Below, one piece after another: positions 56,801 to 64,000 of a stretch of DNA of 64,000 bases. Within the stretch, counting starts at the first letter, position 1, and every line of letters starts with the position of its first letter. The DNA lies in NCBI GenBank assembly GCA_905116865.2, contig CAJHNH020002035.1, positions 31,001-95,000 of the forward strand. Direction: 5' to 3'. This stretch comes from Candidula unifasciata (Eukaryota; Mollusca; Gastropoda; Stylommatophora; Geomitridae). Position numbers and translations under genes: made by a program. The notes under the pieces are model-generated. The model was not told the origin of the DNA. It ran no database searches and worked only from the letters and a program-made list of their open reading frames with translations.

Positions 56801-59800
56801 TCTAACTAACTAATATACAGATATATAATAAGAGTAAATCAATAAACAAGAACAGAATTAAACACTAAATGGAATGCATTTCCCAGGACCTACAAGAAAT
56901 ATGTATTGGTGACACATGCCATGACCCATTGACCTCAGTCACTGAGGCTTATGGGAAAAGTTTAAGTCAACCTGACTTTAAAAAGCTTCTGGATTTACAT
57001 GGGGAAACATGCAATATATTGTATGTGTCTGCATAATTAAACATACAATGAAAAAAAAGATTGTTTTTAAAGAATTTATATCTTGTAAATTGACACTACT
57101 TTACAATGATCCAACTCACTTCCTTGCCCTTTGTACAGTCCAATCCATACATCCTTGCCGACGCTTCCAATGAGATTAGTTAAATAACGAGCCTCCCTGT
57201 CTGAATGTATACTGGTCAAGTTAGCGCCCAGGAGCTTGCAAGCTGCATTAGCTTGAGCCCATGTCACTGGAGCAGAAGTTTCTATGTGGTAACAGCGTCC
57301 ATTGTTGTTGGACCAGGTACTGTCAGGGCATCGTCCTGGGCGACTAGATGCTCCAGGGGGAGGAGGGGTGGCTGTGTAGAGAAATAATTATATGTGTACA
57401 AGTAATAGATTAGGTAGATGTAACAGTTCATAACAACTTAAGACACCTATAAAAATTTATGATTCTCTGAAAAGTCATCAAATTGTGAAATTAATTACAG
57501 GTGTTAAAACAAGGGCAAACTAATAGGTTGATTCATGTGCTCATCAGAAATCTAAAGACTAGGGCTGAGCAAACTACTCCTGGAATTTGGCCTTGATCCA
57601 GAACCTAATTTTGTGTGCACATCTGTTTTACAAATCTGGCTTACATTTATGCAGACTGTTGGTTTCTAACCTCTTAGGTTGATGCACTCTGACTCTGAAG
57701 GAAACATTCCTAATCAGTCATCCTAGGACATGCTTGTTAGGGGCAGAGAGTCTATTCTTTGTTCTCCAAAACAAAGCCTTGGAACACACAGTGATTATTT
57801 AGATTCCAAATTCAAAGAAATGGTACATTTTTAACTATAATCACAGACTCATAGAAACACCAGGTATTACATTCTACATTCAAACAAAATGTCATACCAA
57901 AATTAATTTCACAAACAAATGAGAGCTCCATTGCACAAGGTGAAACCTGCCAGTGATCATCGATGGTGTGAGTTACACAATACTGGTTTTTTTGCAGGTT
58001 TGGCTCATTCTGTCCCCAGTTAGTATATCTGACTGGCCATCCGTCTGCCCATGCAAAGGATGCGCTTGCCTAGATACGAGGAAAAAACAGTTTATTACAT
58101 GAGCAACCTGTGTACAATTGACATGGTATATAAGATAGTAATAACTATAGATTTTTTTTCCGTACACAAGAATATACTTTAGTCGTAATATCTGCATATT
58201 ACATAGTTACAAGAGTATACTTCAGTCATAACATCTGCATATATCATACCTACAAGAGTATACTTCAGACTTAACATCTGTAAATATCATCCTTACAAGA
58301 GTATGCTTCAATACTGACATCTGCAGACATCATACTTACAAGAGTATACTTCAGTCCTGACATCTGCATACATCATACTTACAAGCGTATACTTCAGTCC
58401 TGACATCTGCATACATCATACTTACAAGAGTATATTTCAGTCCTATCCAGAACTGAGAGATGTCAGTCTGAGACCCCTGGACAAGGATTTCTGCAAACGC
58501 TTGTTCTATTCTGAAACATAAGGTGGCACATTTGAAACATTATGATAAGGAACACTCTATGCTGAAACACAGGGTGACAAACTATTGAACATTATGATTA
58601 GAGAAGCTTTGTGCTCAAACACAGGGTGACAAATGGTTAATATAAAGATATGGAACACTTTGTGCTCAAACACTGGTGAGAGATTGTTAAACATTATGAT
58701 TTGAAAAGCTTTATGCTGAAACACAGGGTGACAAATTGTTAATATTATGATATGGAACACTTTGTGCTCAAACACAGGGTGACAAACTAGTAACATTATG
58801 ATTTGAGAAGCTTTATGATCAAACACAGGTTGGCATACTGTTAAACATTATGATATGAAAAGATTTATGCTCAAATAGAGGGTATGAAACTGTTGAACTT
58901 TATGATATGAGCTGTACTTTGCTGAAATACAGGGTGGCACATTGTTAAACTTTCTGACGAAAGATGGTCTATTCTGCAACACAGGGTAACGAATAGCTAA
59001 ACATCATGACATGAGATCTCCTTCAGCTGTGAATGGCATGTGTAATCATAAAACCTTAACAGTTCTTATGTTTTTTTCTTATCCTCTATTCCCTTTGGAA
59101 TATAGGCCTTCGTCTGTCTCACCTCAAGCCATACCATTTTATGTCAATTTCTGCAATAATCCAAGAATTTCTGTGTCTCTAAATCTCTTTTCCATGTGGT
59201 TCTAGATCTTCCCCTGTATTTCTTGTCCTATAAATTCTAGTTAAAGGACAGTCTAGTGTTTTCCCCAACGTGTTGCTGACCACATTACCCACTGAGAGGC
59301 GATAGGTCTATAGTGATCTGAATTTTGCCTCAAATGCCCAATGCAGCACTGGCCTGTAAAGGGACCTTTACTTGCTAGTTATTTCCTAGGTGGCCCGGCT
59401 CGCTAGTGTAGTTGGTTAAACCTGACTTCGCAGGCTCCGAGTGATGAACTTCTTGTGATCTGGGTTCATGCCTGGGGGTAGGCAGAAAAGCTACATTCCT
59501 TCCAGATTTATGGTACCTATCATGGAATCAAGGCCGAAGGGTTGCGATATCCATGACAACTCATGGTTTCTGGACACTTTAAAAAAATTAATTGAAACAA
59601 AAAAATTCCTAGGTGAAAATTAGCCATTCAGTCTCCTTTATACTTTCTCCAATCACCTAATGCCATTCTAGAAAAACAACAAATGTGCATACTATCGCAT
59701 ATTTCATAGTTTTAAGATTCTATGTGAAAATCAATGTGATATTCATGCAAGACAGTAGCATTTAAGTTAACAGTCCTGGGACAAAATGAGACACAGAACC

Positions 59801-62800
59801 TACCCACTGTTGAGGGTAACTAGATTTCCTCCATCCGCCTTACAAACACTCTCAGCTGATGTCCAGTTAAGAGGATCCTGAACAAACTTGTAACAGCTGT
59901 TACTGAACCGCTGATATCCTGGAAGACATCCTGTAGTGTTTGGGGCAGACGTTGGCAGTGTTGATCCTTTAGGTACATAAAAAATTTAAAAAACTATACT
60001 TCAGAATTATCAGAAATAATAGATAACTTCTGTAGCACTCATAATTCATATGAAGACTGACTAGCTACAAAATGTTTGGAGAAATCCAGCTGTTTTTCTG
60101 TCATTGGGATTATTTTATTGTTAGGTATATGTGCATATATATACAAACATGCATATTAGGAGCGTTAATTTGAAACATGGTCATCCTGCACCTTAATTGT
60201 GTGCGTTAACATGATATGTACTGGCCTTGAATAAAATAGCATGTGCTTATCATTTCATGATGCATATATTCTGTTTCTGACCATTGAGAAAATAGCTGAG
60301 CTGATCCAAAATCAATCCAAAGAAGCTCAAAGAGCTGTGATTCAGTTTCTTTCATTTGAAGGATGTTGACTAGTGGACATTCGTCAAAAAATGCAGGCAG
60401 TGTATGGTAAAAAATATGTAATGAAGACAATAGTGACAGACTGGGCATTAATGTTTTGGAAAGGACAAGCGTTCACAACAAATTTTCTAGTCAGGTCAAG
60501 CACATATTGCTGCAACATAACAAGATATCAACAAAATTGATGCAACAGTATAGGTGAACAGTTGTTGAAGAGTAAGTTTGCTTGTGAAAGAATTTGAAAG
60601 TTCAAAAATTTGTTCATAAGAAACTGCAATATCAGGTGTGTTCACAGTGGGTATCACAGATGTTGACCAACCACCAAAAGGAAAAATGAATGGGATAATG
60701 ATGTCTGAACCACTTGCTGCATTACACAACTAAGGGTGATGCATTCCTCTTCCACAAAATGGCGGGCAATGAATCTTGATGTCACCTCTTTGAGTCAAGC
60801 AGCAAAAGACAGCATGCAATGGAAGCATGCTAGAACACAGAAGCCAAAATATTCAAATTACAGGTTTCCACTGGCATGATTATTCTGAATGCATATTATT
60901 TTTAATCATAAAGGGCTTCTGTTGGAAGACTTCAAGAAACCGGGTGTCAATATCATTTCTACCCACTGCTTCAGATACTAGAAATTCCAGAGAAATTTGA
61001 CTAAAAGGCTCAACAAAATAGCTTGACTGCAGTCACCCCCACATTTTCCCCATTTTGTTGAGCTTTTTAGTCAAATTTCTCTGGAATTCCTTGTATAAGC
61101 TTGGCTGCAGTTACCCCCATATTTTCAAATACTAGACAAGCCTTGAAGAATAAACAGTGTGCAAGCTTTCTCATGGTGAGATTCTGCTGCAGGAAATGTT
61201 CATTGAATGTTGCAAAGATCGTATAGACAGCGTTAGCTGGAACAAAGTAGAAGTTCTTTAACAACCAACCTATAGTCCTAATTTGTTGTGATGTAATTTG
61301 TTCAGACCCAGGTGCAATAATTCCATACAAAGGACATAATTAATGTGACAGACATGTAATTCAGTGAACAACCACAATCGGTTTTTGCAAACAGCATTCA
61401 CCACCTACCACAGCAATAGGATGCTTGCCTGAATGCTTAAGGTGACTTTTTTTGGACCAACCCATGGGGAATAATGTATTCAGAATGTATGATTTGTTTA
61501 ATTCTACTACATATGTGATGCTTCTTTCACGCTTTTATAATAAAGCCATTAAAATGGGTTTCAAATTGATGCTCCTTTTATATCATCAACATCTAGCAGG
61601 TTCTTTAGAGAATGTCATTCCCAACACAGCCCTCCTAAAGTAAACTCTATCCATGGTCAGCTATTCTGCCTATTGCACCTTTCTGCCAAAAGTTTCTATT
61701 ACATTTTATACCCCCTTTCACGCTAATTAATCCCTGCCTCTGTTGCCCAGTATCATGCCTTCAGTTACTGTTCTTTCCAAGACATTTGATCTTTGATGTG
61801 GCCAAATTATTTCAGTTTCAAAGATAAAGATACTGTTTATTAGCCAATTTTCTACGATGTTCATACATTTTGGAATGTTAGTATTTCTTTTCTTTATCAT
61901 CCATGGTATTCAGAGAATCTTTCTATAGCATTTCAGCTCAGAAGCGACTTCCCCAACCTCCTAAAGATTGTGAAATAGTCCACAACTGACATCCATATGT
62001 TGCTCCTGATAAGATACATGTTCTCATTTAAAAAAAGCCTGCAAACATACTAGCAAACAAGAAGGAAAAGAAGCAGAAAAGGGCACAAACAATGTTTTTA
62101 TTGAAATTTTGCACTGAAAAATTAGAATACACATCCAGGATCAACACATATTATATGTAGCTGAAATGATCTTTTCATTTAAAGTTACATTTAGTCATGA
62201 ATCCTTTAAGACACAGGTGAGGACTAATTTCATATAATAAAAAGAAGAAGAACACCGGGAAGCATGTACAGCAGGGGTCCACTGATCATCAGCAGAAAGA
62301 TCCCTTCCCAACGATACAATTTCGGAAGGTGGGCTGACCTGGGCCATGATTCCCAGGGCTCGATATTCCCCTGCTGCACTTTACCAGATATTCTCGGACA
62401 GGGACAAGATGATATGGTAATTTGTAACAGGTGTTGTAGAATTATTGATATTGTCGCTTCGGTAGCAAATTAGATCAGTCGACTACCGTACGACCAAAGT
62501 GACAAGCTTCCGGTTGGTTCATCGGACAGGTGTTTGACTTGACATTCAGACTCTGGCAGTCAACAGTGTGTCATTAGCAGACATTTTGGACTCTTTGGCT
62601 TTTAAGGGACAAGACGTTATTTCCACTAGAGACTCGGACCCATCTACCGAAGGCCATCCCCCACGACCTTCCGTTGCATCCAGAGCCAGCTCAAAGCTCT
62701 TTCAGCAGCTTCGCCCAGTTGTTTTAGTGACCCTTTATGCTCGTTTCCTCGCAACCCAGCTGCTTTAGCATATTGTACATGGAAGTGGAGATAAGACCTC

Positions 62801-63007
62801 TTGCGCCTACCTCAACAGCAAAGATTTTTATTGCGTACGCTTCATCTCTTCTCAGACCGGTCACTAGCTTACTTACTATGCTGAACATATACAACAAAGA
62901 AGTAAATCACCTTTCTTGGATTCACAAATATAAGCCAATGGGGTGTTACAATTTCTGTCACCCCATGTGCCAGGATTCCGTCTGACTTGGAGATCTACAC
63001 AATCTTG
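49030..63007 (-). CDS. Multi-CTLD transmembrane C-type lectin (mannose-receptor-like), 9 C-terminal exons, 5' incomplete
   Basis: Joining, on the minus strand, 63007-62911, 59966-59804, 58510-58426, 58069-57898, 57371-57120, 55868-55768, 53382-53319, 52152-51937 and 49235-49030 gives 451 residues in one frame with GT-AG introns. Order: the end of one CTLD (QDCVDL...GTWGDRNC...YICES); linker STLPTSAPNTT; CTLD 2 with six cysteines, FWIGL, NEPN and FVCEI; linker TPPPPGASSRPG; CTLD 3 with six cysteines, VWIGL, GEPND, GTWADTDC and YICET; a basic, NXT-rich repeated stalk; a TM helix (VAGLVIGMLVLVLIGVAVGF); an RRRR stop-transfer and a ~40-residue tail. EPN in the long loop predicts Ca-dependent mannose-type binding, although the CTLD 2 WND site reads WQV. 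Each CTLD spans three exons. The likely role is surface glycan recognition in immunity or endocytosis; this is inference. Exons before 63007 lie outside the window. Confidence 0.95.
49236..49650 (-). repeat. 43-bp array duplicating the acceptor of the lectin TM exon
   Basis: On the minus strand the unit is CATGTGTTTCACATATTTGT, ACATTTGATTCCAG, GCCTCATGT. AG ends fall at 49236 (authentic), 49279, 49322, 49408, 49451, 49494, 49537 and 49621, mostly at exact 43-bp steps. The copies at 49365 and 49580 lost the AG. The true acceptor reads TTGATCCTAG; several copies read TTGATTCCAG or TTGATCCCAG. Confidence 0.94.
50212..50470 (-). mobile_element. Element D
   Basis: On + CATTCACCAGCTGTAAATTC, TGTTCCAGAACCTACTTTTT, GCAGACTGTTGGTTCCTCG, GGCAGATGTATTCCG and CTAATGAGTCGACTCTTAT match 12539-12810. 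The DNA between 49650 and 50210 shows no other feature. Confidence 0.75.
50527..51170 (-). mobile_element. LINE-R, RNase H to 3' end
   Basis: Minus translation of 51004-50744 gives SRSMLRKVETDILCAEWQDS, LGNEQADRLAGSAPL. The 3' block follows toward 50527 (AGAATCGACATCACCCCACA on +). It aligns with 34960-35595 including the AAAGTCTTGCA 5' segment. Confidence 0.85.
51278..51380 (+). mobile_element. LINE-R 3' terminus
   Basis: CCATCGAAATTAGAACTCTT, ATTTGCTAATGAAGATTGGG, ACTTATGGGAGTGTTCAGTG and an ATTCTTAATTCAACATG tail. Confidence 0.65.
51600..51812 (+). mobile_element. Element E, plus-oriented copy
   Basis: CTTTCTACCCCACTAGGACA, CAAGCGATAAACACCCGATG, GTGCCACCATGTGGATGAGG, ATTGCGGCCCCTGGCAAAAG, CCAGGGTGGAGCTTCAAATA. 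It is the reverse complement of the three copies at 56.1-56.8 kb. Confidence 0.85.
51937..52152 (-). CDS. Lectin stalk exon with internal 51-bp coding repeat
   Basis: Acceptor TTCTACTAG, donor GTATGT. It encodes GRPSLS, then NGTYPTRRSGSNRTRNP twice, a partial third copy (NGTNQSGRPG), then HSRRSSPAPGVLGQSGTTSS. NGT, NRT and NQS are N-glycosylation sequons. The segment is strongly basic and lies just outside the membrane helix. Confidence 0.9.
52160..53318. other. Lectin intron without recognised element
   Basis: AT-rich, with poly-T runs near 52862 and 52893. A short doublet (CTTCCACACTGTATAAGG / CTTCCACACTAAATAATA) lies at 53127 and 53216. No exon or transposon signature is seen. Confidence 0.4.
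53319..53382 (-). CDS. Lectin exon: CTLD 3 C-terminal third
   Basis: 64 bp, acceptor TTTTGGGTCAG, donor GTAAGT. It encodes YGTWADTDCLDKNAYICETAQ, the closing W-x-D...C...YICE segment. WAD replaces the usual WND. Confidence 0.94.
53500..53832 (+). mobile_element. Element D with a long (GAA)n tail
   Basis: GGGGGTTGCAGGGCCCC, a C13 run, AAAAGGTGACTAATTAGGGC, ATCTGCATATAAATAAGC, CAACCAGAACTTTCTGCCGG, then about 75 bases of GAAGAAGAA with AAA and GGA interruptions (53755-53832). It is the longest tail of this type in the window. Confidence 0.8.
53985..54180 (+). mobile_element. LINE-E C-terminal fragment
   Basis: The forward frame reads RIKWFGHLVRMESNQPA, the WFGH signature. The downstream part is truncated. 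From 54180 to 55120 nothing further is recognised. Confidence 0.7.
55130..55268 (+). mobile_element. Short GAA-tailed element (family I)
   Basis: GACATGCGAGTTCATACAGG, CAACCCACCTGATGGTCTGA and a GAAGAAGAAGAAAG end. The same core (CATGTGAGTTCATAGAGG, CAACCTACCTGATGGTCTGA) is at 23710-23750. Confidence 0.6.
55368..55485 (-). mobile_element. LINE-E C-terminal fragment
   Basis: On + CCCACAAGGCATTCTTTCTG and CTGTCTTTGTGTGTAAT match the antisense LINE-E at 750-800 (TCACAAGGCATTCTCTCTAA). Confidence 0.6.
55492..55600 (+). mobile_element. LINE-R 3' terminus
   Basis: CACCATTAAATTGGAATTTT, GCGCTGGCTGCTGAGGATGG, GGAATGCCTGAGTGCTTTGA and a CAACTCAACTCAAATCAAC tail. Confidence 0.7.
55768..55868 (-). CDS. 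Lectin exon: CTLD 3 middle (EPN)
   Basis: 101 bp, acceptor CCCTTTGCCAG, donor GTAAAA. It encodes GFTWYDGTEAEYVYWADGEP and NDPDSYLHQDCVK. GEPND supplies the EPN calcium/mannose motif. Confidence 0.95.
56155..56350 (-). mobile_element. Element E, cluster copy 1
   Basis: TTTTTTGTTATTTGAAGCCC, TTTTGCCAGGGGCCGCAATA, GTGATCCTCATCCGCATGGT, GTCATCGGGTGTTTATCGCT, GTCCTGGTGGGGTAAAAAAG. Confidence 0.88.
56395..56610 (-). mobile_element. Element E, cluster copy 2
   Basis: Very close to the 51.6-kb copy in reverse: GAAGCCCCACCCTGGCTTTT, GCAGGCCATAAATATGGCCA, GTGATGTCCTGGTGGGGTAG, AAAGTCAGTCAG. Confidence 0.9.
56640..56805 (-). mobile_element. Element E, cluster copy 3 (oldest)
   Basis: ATTTTTTGTTAGCTTTAAGG, GTTGCCGGGAGCTCTAATAT, GTGATCCTCATCCGCATGGT, TGTCCTTGTGGGGTTAAAT. 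It has more substitutions than copies 1 and 2. Confidence 0.82.
57120..57371 (-). CDS. Lectin exon: linker plus CTLD 3 N-terminal half
   Basis: 252 bp, acceptor TCTCTACACAG, donor GTGAGT. It encodes TPPPPGASSRPGRCPDSTWS, NNNGRCYHIETSAPVTWAQA, NAACKLLGANLTSIHSDREA, RYLTNLIGSVGKDVWIGLYK, GQG. The proline-rich linker precedes a textbook CTLD start with a WIGL core. Confidence 0.96.
57570..57800 (-). mobile_element. Element D, degenerate
   Basis: TTGATCCAGAACCTAATTTT, GCAGACTGTTGGTTTC, GATGCACTCTGACTCTGAAG, GACATGCTTGTTAGG and GTCTATTCTTTG. Confidence 0.65.
57898..58069 (-). CDS. Lectin exon: CTLD 2 C-terminal half (EPN)
   Basis: 172 bp, acceptor CTCGTATCTAG, donor GTATGA. It encodes ASASFAWADGWPVRYTNWGQ, NEPNLQKNQYCVTHTIDDHW, QVSPCAMELSFVCEINF. 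The EPN motif is present. The second Ca-ligand position (WND) is WQV, so Ca binding may be weakened. An internal CAG-GTTTCA mimics a donor, but using it would delete the last two cysteines. Confidence 0.94.
58160..58443 (-). repeat. 43-bp array duplicating the donor of a lectin CTLD 2 exon
   Basis: On the minus strand the unit is GGACTGAAGTATACTCTT (exon end), GTAAGTATGATGTATGCAGA, TGTCA. Donor G positions are 58425 (authentic), 58382, 58339, 58296, 58253 and 58210 at exact 43-bp steps. The first four carry GTAAG; later ones have drifted (GTAGG, GTAAC). About 18 bases of coding sequence are included in each unit. Confidence 0.95.
58426..58510 (-). CDS. Lectin exon: CTLD 2 middle (FWIGL)
   Basis: 85 bp, acceptor TATGTTTCAG, donor GTAAGT. 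It encodes IEQAFAEILVQGSQTDISQF then WIGLKYTL, the second-helix to WIGL core. Both edges are continued by arrays of its own splice sites. Confidence 0.94.
58505..58992 (-). repeat. ~52-bp array continuing from the acceptor of the same lectin exon
   Basis: The minus-strand unit reads roughly ATCATAATGTTTAACA, GTTTGTCACCCTGTGTTTCA, G, CATAAAGC. Acceptor-like TTTCAG (or TTGCAG) occurs at the authentic site and on the minus strand at 58564, 58718, 58924 and 58976; most other units have TTTGAG. About nine degenerate units. Confidence 0.85.
59085..59255 (-). mobile_element. LINE C-terminal fragment
   Basis: Minus-strand frames give GRSRTTWKRDLETQKFLDYC, close to the RGRPKTTWRRDLE motif at the end of many LINE ORF2 proteins. 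It is broken by frameshifts. Confidence 0.5.
59392..59585 (+). mobile_element. tRNA-derived SINE (family J)
   Basis: GGCCCGGCTCGCTAGTGTAG, TTGGTTAAACCTGACTTCGC (A box region), GATCTGGGTTCATGCCTGGG (B box), then ATCAAGGCCGAAGGGTTGCG. It lies in a lectin intron. Confidence 0.65.
59804..59966 (-). CDS. Lectin exon: linker plus CTLD 2 start
   Basis: 163 bp, acceptor GTACCTAAAG, donor GTAGGT. It encodes STLPTSAPNTTGCLPGYQRF, SNSCYKFVQDPLNWTSAESV, CKADGGNLVTLNS. A Ser/Thr/Pro linker precedes the CTLD. The donor lies within the run AGTGGGTAGGT; only GG|GTAGGT keeps the frame into the next exon. Confidence 0.93.
60240..60500 (+). mobile_element. Mariner-type transposase N-terminal (HTH) remnant
   Basis: The forward frame reads QSKEAQRAVIQFLSFEGC, stop, LVDIRQKMQAVYGKKYVM, KTIVTDWALMFWKGQAF. 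This resembles the mariner HTH pattern (RAVIxFLxxEG...EIxxxLxxVYG...TVxxWxxxFxxG). It is a pseudogene fragment. No DDE catalytic domain is recognised downstream. Confidence 0.5.
60981..61122. repeat. 38-bp inverted repeat with a nested direct repeat
   Basis: The arms at 60982-61019 and 61052-61089 (AATTTGACTAAAAGGCTCAA against TTGAGCTTTTTAGTCAAATT) are almost perfect complements. The loop segment CTTGACTGCAGTCACCCCCA recurs just after the right arm as CTTGGCTGCAGTTACCCCCA (61095-61114). This could be a folded-back mobile-element end or a microhomology-driven inverted duplication. Confidence 0.9.
61640..61985 (-). mobile_element. LINE-E C-terminal fragment
   Basis: Minus-strand frames near 61830-61730 read LK, stop, FGHIKDQM and CLERTVTEGMILGNRG, the FGH...LERTIMEGK...GxRGR pattern also seen at 15.7 kb. 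Confidence 0.6.
62655..62825 (-). pseudogene. Retroelement polyprotein C-terminal fragment
   Basis: The minus strand reads AVEVGARGLISTSMYNMLKQ, LGCEETSI, then after a frameshift SLKQLGEAAERALSWLWMQR. This VEVGxRG...LGxxG...AERxSxWLWxxR pattern is a common tail in invertebrate retroelement RT proteins. It ends about 85 bp from a lectin exon on the same strand but does not join its frame. Confidence 0.65.
62911..63007 (-). CDS. Lectin exon: end of the first CTLD in the window
   Basis: 97 bp, acceptor GGTTTTCACAG, donor GTGATT. It encodes QDCVDLQVRRNPGTWGDRNC and NTPLAYICESKK, the closing third of a CTLD. The preceding exons lie beyond the window end; none is found from 63008 to 64000. Confidence 0.94.
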
Positions 63008-63119
63008 CTGTGAAAACCAAAACAGAAAGTAGACCATTTTAGTTATACAAAACAGAAAGTGGACAACATTAGATAAACTGAACAGAAAGCAGCTTTTTTT
63101 TTAAATTTTATTCATATTA

Positions 63120-63335
63120 GTCGTCCCTATATTGGAAGCAATTATTTGTTGTATTTTGAAGTCCCATCCTGGCTTTTGCTAGGGGCCCTAAATATAGTCG
63201 GGCCTTAAATGTGGCCTAACAGCTGAACGGGGTTTCCGGGATCTCTCCACGGGTGATCCTCATCCACATGGTGGCACTTTGTGTCTTTGAATGTTTATCA
63301 CTTTGTGTGTCCTGGTGGGGTACAACTTACCTACC
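63120..63335 (-). mobile_element. Element E
   Basis: TTGAAGTCCCATCCTGGCTT, GGCCCTAAATATAGTCGGGC, GGGTGATCCTCATCCACATG, GTGTGTCCTGGTGGGGTACA. Confidence 0.85.
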
Positions 63336-63369
63336 TACAGAAAGCAGACCACATGAGCTATGCCAGTTC

Positions 63370-63540
63370 AGTTGAGAAATGACATGACAGCATTGTCATA
63401 AGTGCTTCAGTCAGCACAGAATTCCAATTCTGATGCTATCAGTAGAATCTGATTGCATGTTCGTCTTGTTTATCCTTGACTGTTGAGTGTCGGACAGATC
63501 TTCTAGTTACTCACCATTACGAAATAGTTGATTATGAGAT
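63370..63540 (-). mobile_element. LINE-R 3' fragment
   Basis: AGAATTCCAATTCTGATGCT, ATCTGATTG, TTGACTGTTGAGTGTCGGAC, AGATCTTCTAGTTAC match the minus LINE-R copies at 50.6 and 37.1 kb. Confidence 0.6.
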
Positions 63541-63639
63541 AAACAATGTGAACGACTAAAAAACAATGAAGGTTCCATTAACTCATGCTGTGCTGAATAA
63601 ATGACCCTGTTGACATTGGTTTCTAATTTGTTGAAAAAG

Positions 63640-63780
63640 AAATACCTAAAACAGACAATGAAATACCTAAAACAGACAATGAAATACCTAAAACAGACAG
63701 TGAAATACCTAAAACAGACAATGAAATACCTAAACAGACAATGAAATACCTAAAACAGACAATGAAATATCTAAAACATA
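63640..63780. repeat. 21-22 bp minisatellite, about 6-7 copies
   Basis: The unit GAAATACCTAAAACAGACAA (plus T) is nearly perfect, with one A-loss and one GACAGTG variant. Lectin intron. Confidence 0.95.
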
Positions 63781-63844
63781 TTGTGCAAACAATACTAGCC
63801 TAAGACTAACCAGAGCAAATTCATATGTGATGTGAAGAATCATT

Positions 63845-64000
63845 ACCAGATCATTTCTTAATTAGCCTCTACTCTGCCTTTATTTCTTTTCTCTGGTAGA
63901 TTCCAGTGTAAGGCTCTTCTAGGCAAACTGTTCTCGGGTTTTCTCAATATGTGTCCTATCCAGTGCCATCCTCTTTTCTTCACCTCTTGATTCAACATAA
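63845..64000 (-). mobile_element. LINE C-terminal fragment running off the window
   Basis: The minus strand reads NQEVKKRGWHWIGHILRKPE, NSLPRRALHWNLPEKRNKGR, the KRRWxWIGHxLRKP...RxALxW pattern of LINE ORF2 ends. Confidence 0.75.

Noticed and set aside
57955..57985. Internal CAG-GTTTCA in lectin exon 57898-58069 as the true donor
   Set aside because: Stopping there would remove the last two cysteines and the VCEI strand of CTLD 2, and the phase would not match the next exon. Reading on to GTATGA gives a complete domain in the correct phase.
61067..61330. 87-residue minus-strand ORF as a lectin exon or small gene
   Set aside because: It has no CTLD motif, no fitting splice phase with neighbours (62911 to 59966 joins cleanly without it), and no recognised homology.

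Overview
This is intron-rich eukaryotic nuclear DNA from an invertebrate. Spliced coding exons sit in a matrix of tRNA-derived SINEs, decayed non-LTR retrotransposons and many minisatellite arrays. The repeat style and the lectin architecture suggest a lophotrochozoan, plausibly a gastropod mollusc. That assignment is inference, because no species-diagnostic gene is present.

Two protein genes can be read. (1) On the + strand, 14 phase-consistent exons between 2693 and 36813 encode the C-terminal ~444 residues of alkylglycerone-phosphate synthase (AGPS), the peroxisomal flavoenzyme that makes the ether bond of plasmalogens. The 5' exons lie before the window. The predicted protein ends in SKL, a canonical PTS1 signal, unlike vertebrate AGPS, which uses an N-terminal PTS2. 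(2) On the - strand, nine phase-consistent exons from 63007 down to 49030 encode the last 451 residues of a type I membrane protein of the macrophage-mannose-receptor kind. They cover the end of one C-type lectin domain (CTLD), two complete CTLDs with EPN motifs, a basic, N-glycosylation-rich repeated stalk, one transmembrane helix and a ~40-residue tail. Its 5' exons lie beyond 64000. The genes converge across about 12 kb of repeat-filled DNA.

Layout: 1-2690 AGPS intron with LINE and SINE pieces; 2693-36813 AGPS exons, with large arrays at 3.55-5.03, 9.26-11.65, 11.75-12.48, 13.44-13.91, 14.08-14.41, 16.6-17.3, 18.77-19.20, 20.5-22.3, 25.36-26.14, 27.4-28.1, 28.9-29.1, 29.4-29.8, 32.9-33.9, 34.7-34.9 and 36.1-36.4 kb; 36.8-49.0 kb AGPS 3' flank and intergenic SINE/LINE DNA; 49.0-63.0 kb lectin gene; 63.0-64.0 kb further lectin intron.

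The most unusual signal is a recurring one. Several minisatellites begin exactly at an exon edge, and their unit contains that exon's own splice site. AGPS exon 9 and one lectin exon are flanked on both sides by such arrays; AGPS exon 6 and the lectin transmembrane exon have them at the acceptor. The longest array holds about 55 GTAAGT-type donor copies next to an authentic donor (GTACGT) that fits the consensus less well.
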